The translations under genes were made by a program, and so were the position numbers. This document shows positions 1 through 9,025 of a stretch of 44,612 nt of DNA, piece by piece. The stretch covers positions 1-44,612 of the forward strand of contig CALWVS010000017.1 of assembly GCA_944385095.1 (NCBI GenBank), given 5' to 3'. Under the pieces are notes generated by a model. The model saw only the letters and a program-made list of their open reading frames with translations, made no database searches and was not told the DNA's origin. Within the stretch, counting starts at the first letter, position 1; the number at the start of each line of letters is the position of its first letter. The stretch comes from an uncultured Oscillospiraceae bacterium (lineage in GTDB: Bacteria; Bacillota; Clostridia; Oscillospirales; Oscillospiraceae).

Positions 1-150
1 TTATCTGAGTTATCTGCATTGGCTGTTGCCATCAAAAACAGGGTGAAAGCACTGGTGAAGTATCAGCAGACACAGGAATTAGCAATCAAAGAAGCAGAGT
101 CACTGGAAGAATTAAATCAGTTGGATATCGATTACAGCAGTATCACATAA
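1..150 (+). CDS. C-terminal end of an unidentified protein (partial, cut by window edge)
   Basis: Reading frame 1 is open from the window edge to a TAA at 148-150 and gives 49 residues. It ends with the acidic stretch EAESLEELNQLDIDYSSIT. The segment looks helical and amphipathic, with many Lys, Gln and Glu and no cysteine. The pattern 'EEL..(L/I)DIDYS' at the very end recalls the C-termini of some prophage tail-associated hypothetical proteins, but that is a loose resemblance only. A strong hairpin follows 2 nt after the stop, so this gene is transcribed toward the polysaccharide locus and ends there. Function cannot be assigned from this fragment. Confidence 0.5.
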   Translation, partial: LSELSALAVAIKNRVKALVKYQQTQELAIKEAESLEELNQLDIDYSSIT

Positions 151-152
151 AC

Positions 153-203
153 AAAACTGTCATCCTCCCATCTATTGTACTCATAGAGGAGGATGACAGT
201 TTT
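153..203. terminator. Bidirectional intrinsic terminator between convergent genes
   Basis: Positions 153-168 (AAAACTGTCATCCTCC) pair perfectly with 188-203 around a 19-nt loop. A T-run follows on the plus strand, and the A-run at the 5' side gives a T-run on the minus strand. It sits between the partial plus-strand gene (stop 150) and the end of the long minus-strand polysaccharide locus (rmlB stop at 217), so it can stop transcription from both sides. Confidence 0.9.
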
Positions 204-216
204 TTCATGATTCAAT

Positions 217-1284
217 TTATGGTTGTTGGGCTTTCTGATACATATCTCTATAATATTTCTGATAATCACCAGAAGTAATCCGCTCTACCCATTCCATATG
301 ATTCAAGTACCATTGGATGGTCTCATGGATACCCTGCTCAAATGTGTAGGCAGGTGCCCAACCCAATTCTGTTGTAATTTTGGTATTATCAATGGCATAG
401 CGGCGGTCATGCCCCGGACGGTCTTTCACATGGGTAATCAGACTTTCAGGCTTGCCCAGTTCCTGAAGAATCAGGCGAACAATTTCAATGTTTGCCTTCT
501 CGTTGTTTCCACCGATGTTGTATACCTCTCCCACCTTGCCTTTTTCCAGTACAGTAGCAATGGCTGCACAGTGATCAGACACATGAAGCCAGTCCCGAAT
601 CTGCATACCATCTCCATAGACAGGCAATGACTTATCATTACAGGCATTATGAATCATCAAAGGAATCAGCTTTTCAGGGAATTGATAGGGACCATAGTTA
701 TTGGAACAACGGGTAATATTCACTGGCATTCCATAGGTCTCATGGTAGGCACGCACAATCAAATCTGCACCTGCCTTAGAGGAAGAATAGGGGCTGTTGG
801 GTTGAAGAGGTGTTTTTTCAGTAAACATACCAGTTGCACCCAAAGCACCATACACCTCATCAGTAGATACCTGCAAATACTTCACACCTTCACAGTATTC
901 ACGGGAATATTTATCCTCAGGGTCAATTTTCCAGTGACGTTTGGCAGCATCCAGCAAAGTCTGTGTACCCACAATGTTTGTGGTCAAAAACAGCTCAGGT
1001 TCTTCAATGCTGCGATCAACATGGCTCTCTGCTGCAAAGTGTACCACAGTATCAAAGTTATGTTCACAGAACAGGTTGTCCACCAACTTTTGATCCCGAA
1101 TATCCCCTTTTACAAAGTGATAACGGGTATCAGACTCCACAGCAGTCAGGTTTTCCAGATTGCCTGCATAGGTTAGAGCATCCAGATTGACCAAACATTC
1201 TACCCCATCTGTATGACCTAATAAATAGTGAACAAAGTTAGAGCCAATAAAACCAGCTCCACCTGTTACCAGTACACGTTTCAT
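217..1284 (-). CDS. rfbB: dTDP-glucose 4,6-dehydratase
   Basis: This 355-residue extended SDR enzyme converts dTDP-glucose to dTDP-4-keto-6-deoxyglucose in the cytoplasm. The NAD-binding glycine motif is TGGAGFIGS (residues 7-15). The family-specific catalytic block STDEVYG and the [10 protein letters not shown] stretch with the YxxxK pair are both present, and the length is typical. AGGAGG lies 8 nt before the ATG, and the first codon overlaps the rmlA stop (ATGA). It is the last gene of the minus-strand locus. The rmlC and rmlD genes that would take its product to dTDP-L-rhamnose are absent from the window. Instead a 2,3-dehydratase and a KijD10-like reductase lie a few kilobases upstream, which points to a different deoxysugar as the end product. 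Confidence 0.95.
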   Translation of the reverse strand: MKRVLVTGGAGFIGSNFVHYLLGHTDGVECLVNLDALTYAGNLENLTAVESDTRYHFVKGDIRDQKLVDNLFCEHNFDTVVHFAAESHVDRSIEEPELFLTTNIVGTQTLLDAAKRHWKIDPEDKYSREYCEGVKYLQVSTDEVYGALGATGMFTEKTPLQPNSPYSSSKAGADLIVRAYHETYGMPVNITRCSNNYGPYQFPEKLIPLMIHNACNDKSLPVYGDGMQIRDWLHVSDHCAAIATVLEKGKVGEVYNIGGNNEKANIEIVRLILQELGKPESLITHVKDRPGHDRRYAIDNTKITTELGWAPAYTFEQGIHETIQWYLNHMEWVERITSGDYQKYYRDMYQKAQQP

Positions 1285-2156
1285 TCAATTTCCTCCTCAG
1301 CCACTGCCTTCAAATATTGCCCATACTCCGTTTTCATGAGAGGTTGTGCCAATTCCAAAAGCTGTTCTCTGTTGATAAACCCTCTTCGGTAGGCAATTTC
1401 CTCAATACAGGACACATACAACCCCTGTCGTCTTTGAATAATGCTCACAAACTGGGAGGCCTCCTGTAATCCCTCATAAGTACCAGTGTCCAGCCATGCC
1501 ATACCACGGAAGAATTTGACCACATTCAACTGACCACGCTTGAGGTACTCATTATTGACAGAGGTAATTTCCAATTCCCCACGGGCAGACGGTTTAATAT
1601 TTTTGGCAATCTCTACTACCTGATTGTCATAGAAATACAACCCTGGCACCGCATAATTGGATTTAGGCTTTTTGGGTTTTTCCTCCAAAGAAAGTACCTT
1701 TCCTGTTTTGTCAAACTCTACCACACCAAATTCTGTGGGGTTGTAGACTGGATAGCCAAAAATGACTGCACCGGTCTCTAAAGTGGCAGCTTGTGCCAAA
1801 GTAGCAGAGAAACCAGCTCCATAGAAAATATTGTCCCCTAGTACCAGTGCCACTTTATCCTTGCCAATAAATTTCTCACCGATGAGAAATGCCTCTGCCA
1901 ATCCATTGGGTGCCTCCTGTATGGCATAGGAAAATTCCATACCATACTGCTTCCCATCCCCTAAAATCTCCTTAAACACAGAGATATCACGAGGGGTAGA
2001 GATAATTAAAACCTCACGGATTCCTGCCAACATTAAGGTAGACAGGGGATAATAAATCATGGGTTTATCATAAATGGGAAGTGCCTGTTTGGATACGCCT
2101 CTGGTAATGGGATAGAGGCGTGTACCGGATCCACCAGCTAGAATAATGCCTTTCAC
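1281..2156 (-). CDS. rfbA: Glucose-1-phosphate thymidylyltransferase
   Basis: This 291-residue nucleotidyltransferase joins dTTP and glucose-1-phosphate to give dTDP-glucose, the substrate of the next gene. The N-terminus carries the activated-sugar signature [13 protein letters not shown] followed by [21 protein letters not shown], which binds the metal and sugar nucleotide, and the [20 protein letters not shown] block are also present. Length matches RmlA. The start codon is GTG, preceded by GAGGAAA at 5 nt. One small departure from the consensus is Ala instead of Leu in KQ(L)LPIYDKPM. It overlaps rfbB by four bases, so the two enzymes are translationally coupled. Confidence 0.95.
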   Translation of the reverse strand: MKGIILAGGSGTRLYPITRGVSKQALPIYDKPMIYYPLSTLMLAGIREVLIISTPRDISVFKEILGDGKQYGMEFSYAIQEAPNGLAEAFLIGEKFIGKDKVALVLGDNIFYGAGFSATLAQAATLETGAVIFGYPVYNPTEFGVVEFDKTGKVLSLEEKPKKPKSNYAVPGLYFYDNQVVEIAKNIKPSARGELEITSVNNEYLKRGQLNVVKFFRGMAWLDTGTYEGLQEASQFVSIIQRRQGLYVSCIEEIAYRRGFINREQLLELAQPLMKTEYGQYLKAVAEEEIE

Positions 2157-2192
2157 TCAATTTTCCTCATTTCTTTCTCAATAAAACCATTC

Positions 2193-3374
2193 TTACTTTT
2201 TCTGTTGTAAATACTCTTTCACCTGTTCAAAATATGAAAGTGCATGTTCAATACAAACATCCATATTGTAGTATTTGAACTCTGCCAATCTTCCACATAA
2301 AAAGAGATTTTTGTATCGCTTTGCATCTTTCAGATATTTTTGATAAAGTTGATTGCTTTCCTCTGTCATTACAGGGTAATATGGGATATTCCCAATCTCT
2401 GCACTGGGGTCATACGGCAATGGGTACTCTGTTGCTACAATACTGCCAACCACTTGACTATTGTCTTTCATCAGCTTATGATATTCCGTCTTTCTTGTAT
2501 ATCCATCCGCTTGTGGGTAGGAAATAATCTCACTTGGCAACATACTTGTCTGATTAGCATGATATTCATATTGGATATCTAAAGAGCGATATGGTAGTAA
2601 ACCATATTTATGTCCAAAAAGCTCATCAATGGCACCAGTATAGATGAGACAATCTACCTTTTCACCATCAAAATAAATATCTCCTGTTTTTTCTTCCATA
2701 TGGATCAATGATAGTGCATCTGTATTCAAACAAATCTCAATATTTGGATGATTCAGCATTTGCTCAAACAGTTTTGTAAAGCCCTCTGTGGGTAGATATT
2801 GAAAATCCTTGTTTAAATATCGTTCATCATAATTCATTGCCATAGGTACACGTTCCAGCACATATTTATCAATTTTCTCTGGCTCAATTCCCCACATTTT
2901 AGAAGTATAGGTACGATAGGCTTTTTCAAAAAGCAAGTTCCCATAATCGCTGATATCTTTATCTTTATGGTCAACCAATTCCAAAATAGGGACACGATCT
3001 CGTCCATAAAACGCATCTCTCAGCTTTGCCAATAAAGACTCTGCTTTATCTGCACCGATAAGTTGCTGAACGGATAGGAAGTTAAATGGAAGTTGAATGT
3101 AGTTTCCATCAATAAAACTTAGTAGCTTGGTATTGTGTGGATGCAGTTTACCATATTGTTTCAAAAAATGTATCACATCGTAATGATTTGTGTTTAGAAA
3201 ATGGGGACCATATCTCTGAATCAAGATACCATGTTCATCCAATTCATCATAGGCATTCCCACCGATATGAGATCTTTTTTCTAATATTGTAACATGATGC
3301 CCCAATTCCTCTGCAATTTTTCTGGCTAGAATACTTCCAGAAAAACCTGCTCCTACAATAATTATTCTCCCCAT
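2193..3374 (-). CDS. glf: UDP-galactopyranose mutase
   Basis: This flavoprotein of about 393 residues interconverts UDP-galactopyranose and UDP-galactofuranose. The N-terminus has an FAD-binding dinucleotide fold (GRIIIVGAGFSGS, then EKRSHIGGNAYDE). Typical Glf blocks follow: GPHFLNTN, NYIQLPFN, YTSKMWG and YTGAIDELF. The C-terminal arginine-containing stretch FLCGRLAEFKYYNMD also fits. I chose the ATG at 3374 rather than an upstream in-frame ATG at 3410, because it starts the protein directly at the FAD fold, has GGAAAGGGTG upstream, and avoids overlap with the neighbour ending at 3380. It implies that galactofuranose is one of the sugars in the polymer; no obvious galactofuranosyltransferase was singled out. 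Confidence 0.93.
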   Translation of the reverse strand: MGRIIIVGAGFSGSILARKIAEELGHHVTILEKRSHIGGNAYDELDEHGILIQRYGPHFLNTNHYDVIHFLKQYGKLHPHNTKLLSFIDGNYIQLPFNFLSVQQLIGADKAESLLAKLRDAFYGRDRVPILELVDHKDKDISDYGNLLFEKAYRTYTSKMWGIEPEKIDKYVLERVPMAMNYDERYLNKDFQYLPTEGFTKLFEQMLNHPNIEICLNTDALSLIHMEEKTGDIYFDGEKVDCLIYTGAIDELFGHKYGLLPYRSLDIQYEYHANQTSMLPSEIISYPQADGYTRKTEYHKLMKDNSQVVGSIVATEYPLPYDPSAEIGNIPYYPVMTEESNQLYQKYLKDAKRYKNLFLCGRLAEFKYYNMDVCIEHALSYFEQVKEYLQQKK

Positions 3375-3379
3375 TGCAA

Positions 3380-4285
3380 TCACCCTTTCCAAAAATCTTT
3401 CTCTAAGCATTCTTCTACCCTAGTTTTTACATATTGACCTGTCAAATCATCCAGTTTTGATGAATCAAACACTGTACTACCAGATTCTATTTTCTGAGCT
3501 TGTTCTGGCCATTCAATGCAGACTACTGTACCACCAAATTTATTTATAATTAGATTTGCTAGCTCTCTAAGAGACAAGGTCTCTCCCCCAATATTATAAA
3601 TTTGGTTATCACATAATCTAGTAGTACCTAAATAATACAAGTCACTGCATAAATCGTTAATATGAGTAAATGTTCTTTTCTGATGTCCATCACCAAAGAG
3701 TTTAATTATACCATTTTCTTGGATTTGCTTAATAAAGAAACCAATTGTACCATATGAAACCACATTCCCAACATTTGATCCATATGGTACACAAATTCGT
3801 GCAATGCTATATATAATACCATATAAGTTCTTATACATCTCTAAATATTGCTCACACATGAATTTTTGCAGTGCATATGGAGTTAAAAATCGTTTTTTTG
3901 CATCTTCTTTCAATGCAACTTCTGACCCCTCGTATACAAGCCTTGTGGAAGGAAATACTATCTTAACAAACGGGTTAAATTCCTTTGCAGCATCTAACAA
4001 ATTAACAAGTGAACGAATATTTAAATCCAAAAACTCATCATGCTGTTCAAATCCTTGTAGTGTCCCTGTTTTTCCAGTAAAAAAATAAATTATATCATGG
4101 TTGCTTACAACTATTTTCATGTCTTCTTTCGAAAAAATATCAATGGTACCGTAGTTTTGGTATCCATCAATATGGCAATCTTCATAACCATATGCATCTA
4201 ACAAAATATCTTGTTTATTTTTACACGAGAAAATAAAATTTCTTGCTAAATAACCATTTGCTCCTATAACAGCAATCTTTATCAT
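3380..4285 (-). CDS. NAD-dependent epimerase/dehydratase family protein, candidate NDP-sugar 4-ketoreductase
   Basis: This 301-residue extended SDR protein has the glycine motif VIGANGYLARNF at the N-terminus. The serine region is FPSTRLVYEG and the catalytic pair is in PYALQK (YxxxK). The late blocks GDGHQKRTFTHINDL and IYNIGGE are also typical of NDP-sugar enzymes. Its ATG overlaps the stop of the Gfo/Idh gene (ATGA). Placed next to a 2,3-dehydratase and a 3-ketoreductase, the most economical role is stereospecific reduction of the 4-keto group of a dTDP-2,6-dideoxy- or 2,3,6-trideoxyhexose. A 4-epimerase is the main alternative. The gene is clearly more AT-rich than rmlA and rmlB, suggesting separate acquisition. 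Confidence 0.7.
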   Translation of the reverse strand: MIKIAVIGANGYLARNFIFSCKNKQDILLDAYGYEDCHIDGYQNYGTIDIFSKEDMKIVVSNHDIIYFFTGKTGTLQGFEQHDEFLDLNIRSLVNLLDAAKEFNPFVKIVFPSTRLVYEGSEVALKEDAKKRFLTPYALQKFMCEQYLEMYKNLYGIIYSIARICVPYGSNVGNVVSYGTIGFFIKQIQENGIIKLFGDGHQKRTFTHINDLCSDLYYLGTTRLCDNQIYNIGGETLSLRELANLIINKFGGTVVCIEWPEQAQKIESGSTVFDSSKLDDLTGQYVKTRVEECLEKDFWKG

Positions 4286-5232
4286 TTCTTATTCTTCTCC
4301 ATTATTTTCTCCACAGTTATTGATTGAACAAGTATGCTTTCATTCTTTATAGATTTTTCAGTAATTTTATCTATAAATTTCGATATTGAATGAAAAAACT
4401 GGTCATCTGCATCCAACTCTATTTTACTCTCATCAGAAGATGTACGAAGAATTAAGGTAGGCTTTACCCCATCGCCGGCTGTAAAAATACGGGGCGCAAT
4501 CAAGGTCGCTTTGGAACCCCACACCTCCAACTGACATTGGTAGGCATTGTCCATACCAAAAGAAATCTGTGCCACTTCACCTATATCATTCTCCATCACT
4601 GCACTACCATACAAATCAACCTCAAATTCTTTGGGCTGAACCAGTCTGGAGTACACCACTTTTGCTGTGTCGCCCAGCAGTTCTAATGCCAAACGAATGG
4701 GATAACCACCACAGTCCAGCAATGCACCGCCACCCAGTTCTTTGTGATAGCGGAAATCTCCCTGCCCACGCATGGGAAAACCAAAAGACATCCGATACAA
4801 ACGGATTGCTCCCAAAGAACCATCCGCAATCATTTCTTTGATTTTAGCAAGCTGACTATGATAGAGGAACATATAATTTTCATGAACTGCCAGCCCCTTT
4901 TCCTCTGCCAGTTTCAAAAGCCGCTTGGTATCATCTAAGTTTGTAGTAAAAGGTTTTTCCATCAAAAGATGCTTGCCAGCTTCCAACACTTTTTTCCCCC
5001 ATTCAAAATGCAAGGCAGGAGGCAATGGCACATAGACAGCATCAATACTATCATCTTCCAACAATGCATCATAAGAGGGATAAATGAAACCACCATAGGT
5101 ATCCTGAAATTTTTTTGCTTTTTCTGGTGTGCGGGATGCAACACCCACATAGGCAATATCAGAACATTGACGCAATGCAGGCAAAAAACGGCGATAGGCA
5201 ATATCTGCTGTACCCAAAATTCCCAGTCTCAT
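4282..5232 (-). CDS. Gfo/Idh/MocA oxidoreductase, likely NDP-hexose 3-ketoreductase (KijD10/SpnN/UrdT type)
   Basis: The protein starts MRLGILGTADIAYRRFLPAL, a Rossmann NAD(P)-binding fold. It has the family EKP motif (HLLMEKPFTT) and the reductase block KELGGGALLDCGGYPIRLAL. GTADIA, YVPLPPALHFEWGKK and ENYMFLYHSQ closely recall antibiotic-sugar 3-ketoreductases such as KijD10, which reduce the 3-keto group left by NDP-hexose 2,3-dehydratase. The gene for such a dehydratase is immediately upstream. Two starts are possible: the ATG at 5241 overlaps that gene's stop but sits only 1 nt after GGAGG, while the ATG at 5232 has better spacing and starts at the fold. The last ~150 bases are much more AT-rich than the rest. 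Confidence 0.82.
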   Translation of the reverse strand: MRLGILGTADIAYRRFLPALRQCSDIAYVGVASRTPEKAKKFQDTYGGFIYPSYDALLEDDSIDAVYVPLPPALHFEWGKKVLEAGKHLLMEKPFTTNLDDTKRLLKLAEEKGLAVHENYMFLYHSQLAKIKEMIADGSLGAIRLYRMSFGFPMRGQGDFRYHKELGGGALLDCGGYPIRLALELLGDTAKVVYSRLVQPKEFEVDLYGSAVMENDIGEVAQISFGMDNAYQCQLEVWGSKATLIAPRIFTAGDGVKPTLILRTSSDESKIELDADDQFFHSISKFIDKITEKSIKNESILVQSITVEKIMEKNKK

Positions 5233-5237
5233 CTTAA

Positions 5238-6635
5238 TCATACCTCCAATAGGGAAAGTAAGTTTCTCAGCTGGATGTTCAATGTGTTATTGACCTGAAC
5301 AAGCTCATTTAATGTGTAATAATCTACCCAAAAATACCCATTTGGTAACTGTGGTACTTCATTGGGTTTGACTTTCATCAAAACATTCCTATTTTGTTCA
5401 TGATAGAAACGTCCACCTTCCTCAGAGAGCAGATGATCAAACAAAATACCTTTTCCTTTTGAAAGACGTTCAAAGAAAAAGTGATCCACCAATGTCTCAT
5501 GATGGTCTGGCAAAGGAATTGCCTCCTGCTGCACGGTGGGTCCAAGCTCTATCCCATCAAAACAACCCAGTTCTGGTGTTGCCCGCACAAGGAAGTTCAA
5601 GACTCCATCTTTCTCCCCACAGATCAACCCAAAGGTTGCAATCCCCATTGCCTCAAAGAGGGGCTGAGTCCACTGCTTAACTTCCCTTCCCTCTATGGCA
5701 ATATCACAAAAAATCACCTGATAGGGATATGGATTCTGACATGCAATTTTATCATCTCCCATTACCCATCCTTCTAACTGATGTAATGGAATCAATGTTT
5801 CTATCTCATCTTCAAACATTTTATAATCATTGATATACTGATACAATTCAGGCAGGCTATTTCTGGAAGACTGTTCAAAAACAGAACGATAAAGGGAGAT
5901 ATCCGAAAAAAGTTGTTTTAATTCCTCCTTCTGCTCTTGAGTGAATCTTAATTTACAGTAGGGAATACAGGATAACACAGTACGGGTATCCATATTGACT
6001 AGATTATCAATACGCATCAACTGCTTAATCTGTTTCAGGGTCATCCACTTATGGGATGGTAAAATAGGAATTTCTTCCTCCACCCGAATAAGAATGTTGC
6101 GGTTTCTTTTTTTATAAAAACGGGAGGACTGCTCCGATTGGATTTGGTCAACCACAACTTCATACTGAGATGCCTGTTCAAAATATTCCAGATATGGTGG
6201 TCTGCTCCCACCATGCTTTTGCGTAAAATTACTTTTGGTTGCCTGAATGGTGGGAGAAATCTGAATTTTGTTGATATTTCCAGGCTCAATCTTCGCCTGC
6301 ATCAAAAAATGCATTACTCCATTGATTTCCTGACAAATAATACCTAAAAAGCCAATTTCCTGTTGCAGAATTATAGGTTGCCGAACTACTGCACCACTCT
6401 TTGATTTTTTTTCAAAACCAGTAATAGAGAAAAAGCTATTATTTTTGTTGTGTATGGTTCCCTGCTGCTCATCATAAAACCAAAAGGGACTTGCTGACAG
6501 AGTACTCTTTTGAATCTCAACCACAACAGTCTGATTTCTGGTATCAACCCAGTCCAAAATTTCCTCTATGTGGTGAAGTGCCCCCTCCGTTTGTCCCCAG
6601 CTTTTTGCAATGGAGTATAGTGTATTTTGTTCCAT
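5238..6635 (-). CDS. NDP-hexose 2,3-dehydratase (EvaA family)
   Basis: This 465-residue protein has the two tandem halves typical of the family (roughly residues 20-230 and 255-465). The first half contains LMQAKIEPGNINKIQISPT, then IQATKSNFTQKHGG and PYLEYF, the strongest signature of dTDP-4-keto-6-deoxyglucose 2,3-dehydratases from antibiotic producers (EvaA, SpnO, UrdS, TylX3). QSEQSSRFYKKRNRNILIRV is echoed in the second half by SEEGGRFYHEQNRNVLMKV. IDNLVNMDTRTVLSCIPY closes the first half. By family knowledge it removes the 2-hydroxyl from dTDP-4-keto-6-deoxyglucose, giving a 3,4-diketo-2,6-dideoxy product that needs a 3-ketoreductase, encoded next door. GAGGAAA precedes the ATG. The family is far better known from actinomycete glycosides than from Clostridia capsule loci. 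Confidence 0.92.
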   Translation of the reverse strand: MEQNTLYSIAKSWGQTEGALHHIEEILDWVDTRNQTVVVEIQKSTLSASPFWFYDEQQGTIHNKNNSFFSITGFEKKSKSGAVVRQPIILQQEIGFLGIICQEINGVMHFLMQAKIEPGNINKIQISPTIQATKSNFTQKHGGSRPPYLEYFEQASQYEVVVDQIQSEQSSRFYKKRNRNILIRVEEEIPILPSHKWMTLKQIKQLMRIDNLVNMDTRTVLSCIPYCKLRFTQEQKEELKQLFSDISLYRSVFEQSSRNSLPELYQYINDYKMFEDEIETLIPLHQLEGWVMGDDKIACQNPYPYQVIFCDIAIEGREVKQWTQPLFEAMGIATFGLICGEKDGVLNFLVRATPELGCFDGIELGPTVQQEAIPLPDHHETLVDHFFFERLSKGKGILFDHLLSEEGGRFYHEQNRNVLMKVKPNEVPQLPNGYFWVDYYTLNELVQVNNTLNIQLRNLLSLLEV

Positions 6636-6673
6636 ACTGTTATTTCCTCACCAATCCACTACCAACCTATCAT

Positions 6674-8011
6674 TTATATCAAATCTATATCATTACATCC
6701 AATTTGGTGGTATTCAAATCCCAATTCCTGCAACATCTGGGCATTGTATTGATTTCGTCCATCAAAAATCACTGGAGTCTTCATTCTAGTTTTCATCTCG
6801 TCAAAATCAGGGCTGCGGAACTCTTTCCACTCTGTCACTAAAATCATAGCATCTGCATCACAGAGGGCTGTATACTTACTGGTCTCATAAGAAATTCCTT
6901 CTACATCAGCGAGTGCATATTTTGCTGTCTCTGTGGCTTTGGGGTCAAACGCCTTGATAGTGGCTCCTCGCTTGGTAAGTTCACGGACAATAACCAGAGA
7001 AGCAGCTTCTCTCATATCATCTGTCTCAGGCTTAAAGGCAAGCCCCCACAGAGCAAAAACTTTCCCCGTCAAATCCTCCCCATACTTCTGGAGAATTTTC
7101 TGTACCAATACACGCTTCTGATCATAGTTGACTGCCTCAACACTTTTTAGAATACGGGCATCGTAACCATAATCCACCGCTGTTTTCATCAACGCCTGTA
7201 CATCTTTCGGGAAGCAACTGCCACCATAGCCACAGCCGGCATAGAGGAAACTATATCCAATCCGGCTATCACTCCCCATCCCCTTACGAACCTGATTGAT
7301 ATTTGCTCCCACACGCTCACAAATATTTGCCATCTCATTCATAAAGGAAATTCTGGTTGCCAGCATGGCATTGGAGGCATACTTAGTCATTTCTGCACTG
7401 CGAACATCCATGACAATAAAGCGGTCACGGTTGCGGATAAAGGGGTCATACAGTTCACGCATGACCTTCTCTGCCTGCTGGTTGGGCACACCAATTACAA
7501 TGCGGTCAGGGCTCATGCAGTCTTTGACTGCACAGCCCTCTTTCAGAAATTCTGGGTTAGATACCACCTGAAATTTATAATCTACCCCTCTCTGGTTCAG
7601 TTGCTCCTGAATCACTTCTGCTACTCTGTCAGCAGTTCCCACCGGTACTGTGGATTTATCTACTACTACCATATCCCGTACCATGTACTGACCAATTTCC
7701 TTTGCCACAGCCAGTACATATTGCAAATCTGCACTGCCATCCTCATCCATAGGAGTACCCACAGCGATAAAACACAGGGAGGTTTCCTGCAATGCCTCCC
7801 GGATTTCTGTGGTAAAATGCAGATTCCCCTGTTGGTAGTTATCTTTCACCAGTTCCGTCAAGCCCGGCTCATAGATGGGAATGATTCCCTCTTTCAGTGC
7901 ATCAATCTTTTTCTGGTCTGTGTCCACACAGTAAACTGTGTTGCCCATTTCGGCAAAACAAGTACCAGTTACCAGACCAACATAACCGGTGCCAATGATG
8001 GATAGTTTCAT
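6674..8011 (-). CDS. ugd: UDP-glucose 6-dehydrogenase
   Basis: This 445-residue enzyme oxidises UDP-glucose to UDP-glucuronate with two NAD. The N-terminal Rossmann motif is IIGTGYVGLVTGTCFAEMG. VSNPEFLKEGCAV carries the conserved lysine, and GCGYGGSCFPKD carries the catalytic cysteine. The C-terminal UDP-binding domain includes ALWGLAFKPETDDMREA and the arginine-containing FDGRNQYN. Length is normal. A purine-rich AGAAGGAAG precedes the ATG, with a longer than usual spacer. It supplies an acidic sugar to the locus; no uronate epimerase or decarboxylase was seen in the window. Confidence 0.95.
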   Translation of the reverse strand: MKLSIIGTGYVGLVTGTCFAEMGNTVYCVDTDQKKIDALKEGIIPIYEPGLTELVKDNYQQGNLHFTTEIREALQETSLCFIAVGTPMDEDGSADLQYVLAVAKEIGQYMVRDMVVVDKSTVPVGTADRVAEVIQEQLNQRGVDYKFQVVSNPEFLKEGCAVKDCMSPDRIVIGVPNQQAEKVMRELYDPFIRNRDRFIVMDVRSAEMTKYASNAMLATRISFMNEMANICERVGANINQVRKGMGSDSRIGYSFLYAGCGYGGSCFPKDVQALMKTAVDYGYDARILKSVEAVNYDQKRVLVQKILQKYGEDLTGKVFALWGLAFKPETDDMREAASLVIVRELTKRGATIKAFDPKATETAKYALADVEGISYETSKYTALCDADAMILVTEWKEFRSPDFDEMKTRMKTPVIFDGRNQYNAQMLQELGFEYHQIGCNDIDLI

Positions 8012-8032
8012 AAAATTCGTATCTTCCTTCTA

Positions 8033-9025
8033 TCACTTATTTTTTTCAATCTGCTGTTTCGCATATCGAATCACCTTTGCCAGTGCTTCCGCATTTCCCA
8101 TCTCTACAAAGAAAATATCCTGATGGTTCTCCTCAAATAGCTCATGGTTGGCTGCATTTTCCCCCAATATTACGGGTTTATTCATTGCTCTGTAAATGTA
8201 TGTTTTCCCTGCAATGCATCTTTTTGCCTTCATAATATCCCCACTGAAGTGACCACCCAGACACAAATCAGCGTAGGCGATATGTTCAGCTAGTTCATTC
8301 TGACTTAGCCATGGATGATAATACACATAGTCTCCCTCTACTTTTTGTTGTTCTGGTACAGGTCCAATGATTTCAAATATGATATCATCTGTATTGCTAA
8401 AAGATTGCACAGCTTTTAGCAATACCTCCACCCCTTGTAGGGGTATTACACTACCAAAGTATAGTACAACAAATTTATCATGATATTCGTCAGGTTTTTT
8501 GACTACTCTTGGATAGTAAATATTACAATCTGCATCCAAATACAATACTTTCAGCTTTGCAGGATCTGCTCCCAGATCGTCTACAAAATATTGTCCATGT
8601 GTTTTAGTATCACATATAATACAATCTGCATTTTTGAGTGTAATTTCATCTATTTTTTTCATTATCTTGGCTGCCATTGATGTGGGTTTGACTTTTTTAC
8701 GGTCAAATACCATTGTATCGTACACAGAAATAAAAAAATCTATGGAGACTTTTGCTCTACCAAATTTCCATTTCCACACTGGCAATACAAGTTGAGATGC
8801 AAAACCAATAAATACAAGGTCTACATCTCGAAAAGACATCAATAGAATAGATAAATACACTTTTAGCACTCTAAGAAGGTAGCTTTTATCCTGATAGCCA
8901 ATGACTGTAACTTCATAATCCTTTTTTAATTCATTGATTTCCTGTGTATTGCGCAAATAATCCAGATTTTTCGTTGTAATAAAAACCGCTTTTTTCACTG
9001 TATACCCCACCTGATTTCCACTCAT
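8033..9025 (-). CDS. GT-B glycosyltransferase (GT4-like)
   Basis: This protein of about 330 residues has a two-domain GT-B layout. The N-terminal half has VKKAVFITTKNLDYL and FRDVDLVFIGFASQLV. A middle linker, KNADCIICDTKTHGQYF, leads to a C-terminal half opening with FVVLYFGSVIPLQGVEVLL, the usual nucleotide-sugar-binding side. The late EAMA/EGFG-type glutamate block is degenerate here (IYRAMNKPVILGENAANHELF), so the family assignment is by architecture rather than a perfect motif. I chose the ATG at 9025, which overlaps the previous stop (ATGA). A GTG at 8998 with AGGTGGGG upstream is an equally good alternative and would start directly at VKKAVF. Donor and acceptor are unknown. Confidence 0.75.
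   Translation of the reverse strand: MSGNQVGYTVKKAVFITTKNLDYLRNTQEINELKKDYEVTVIGYQDKSYLLRVLKVYLSILLMSFRDVDLVFIGFASQLVLPVWKWKFGRAKVSIDFFISVYDTMVFDRKKVKPTSMAAKIMKKIDEITLKNADCIICDTKTHGQYFVDDLGADPAKLKVLYLDADCNIYYPRVVKKPDEYHDKFVVLYFGSVIPLQGVEVLLKAVQSFSNTDDIIFEIIGPVPEQQKVEGDYVYYHPWLSQNELAEHIAYADLCLGGHFSGDIMKAKRCIAGKTYIYRAMNKPVILGENAANHELFEENHQDIFFVEMGNAEALAKVIRYAKQQIEKNK

Noticed and set aside
217-2156. dTDP-L-rhamnose pathway
   Set aside because: rmlA and rmlB are present, but no RmlC-type epimerase is encoded in the window, and a 2,3-dehydratase pathway explains the intermediate better.
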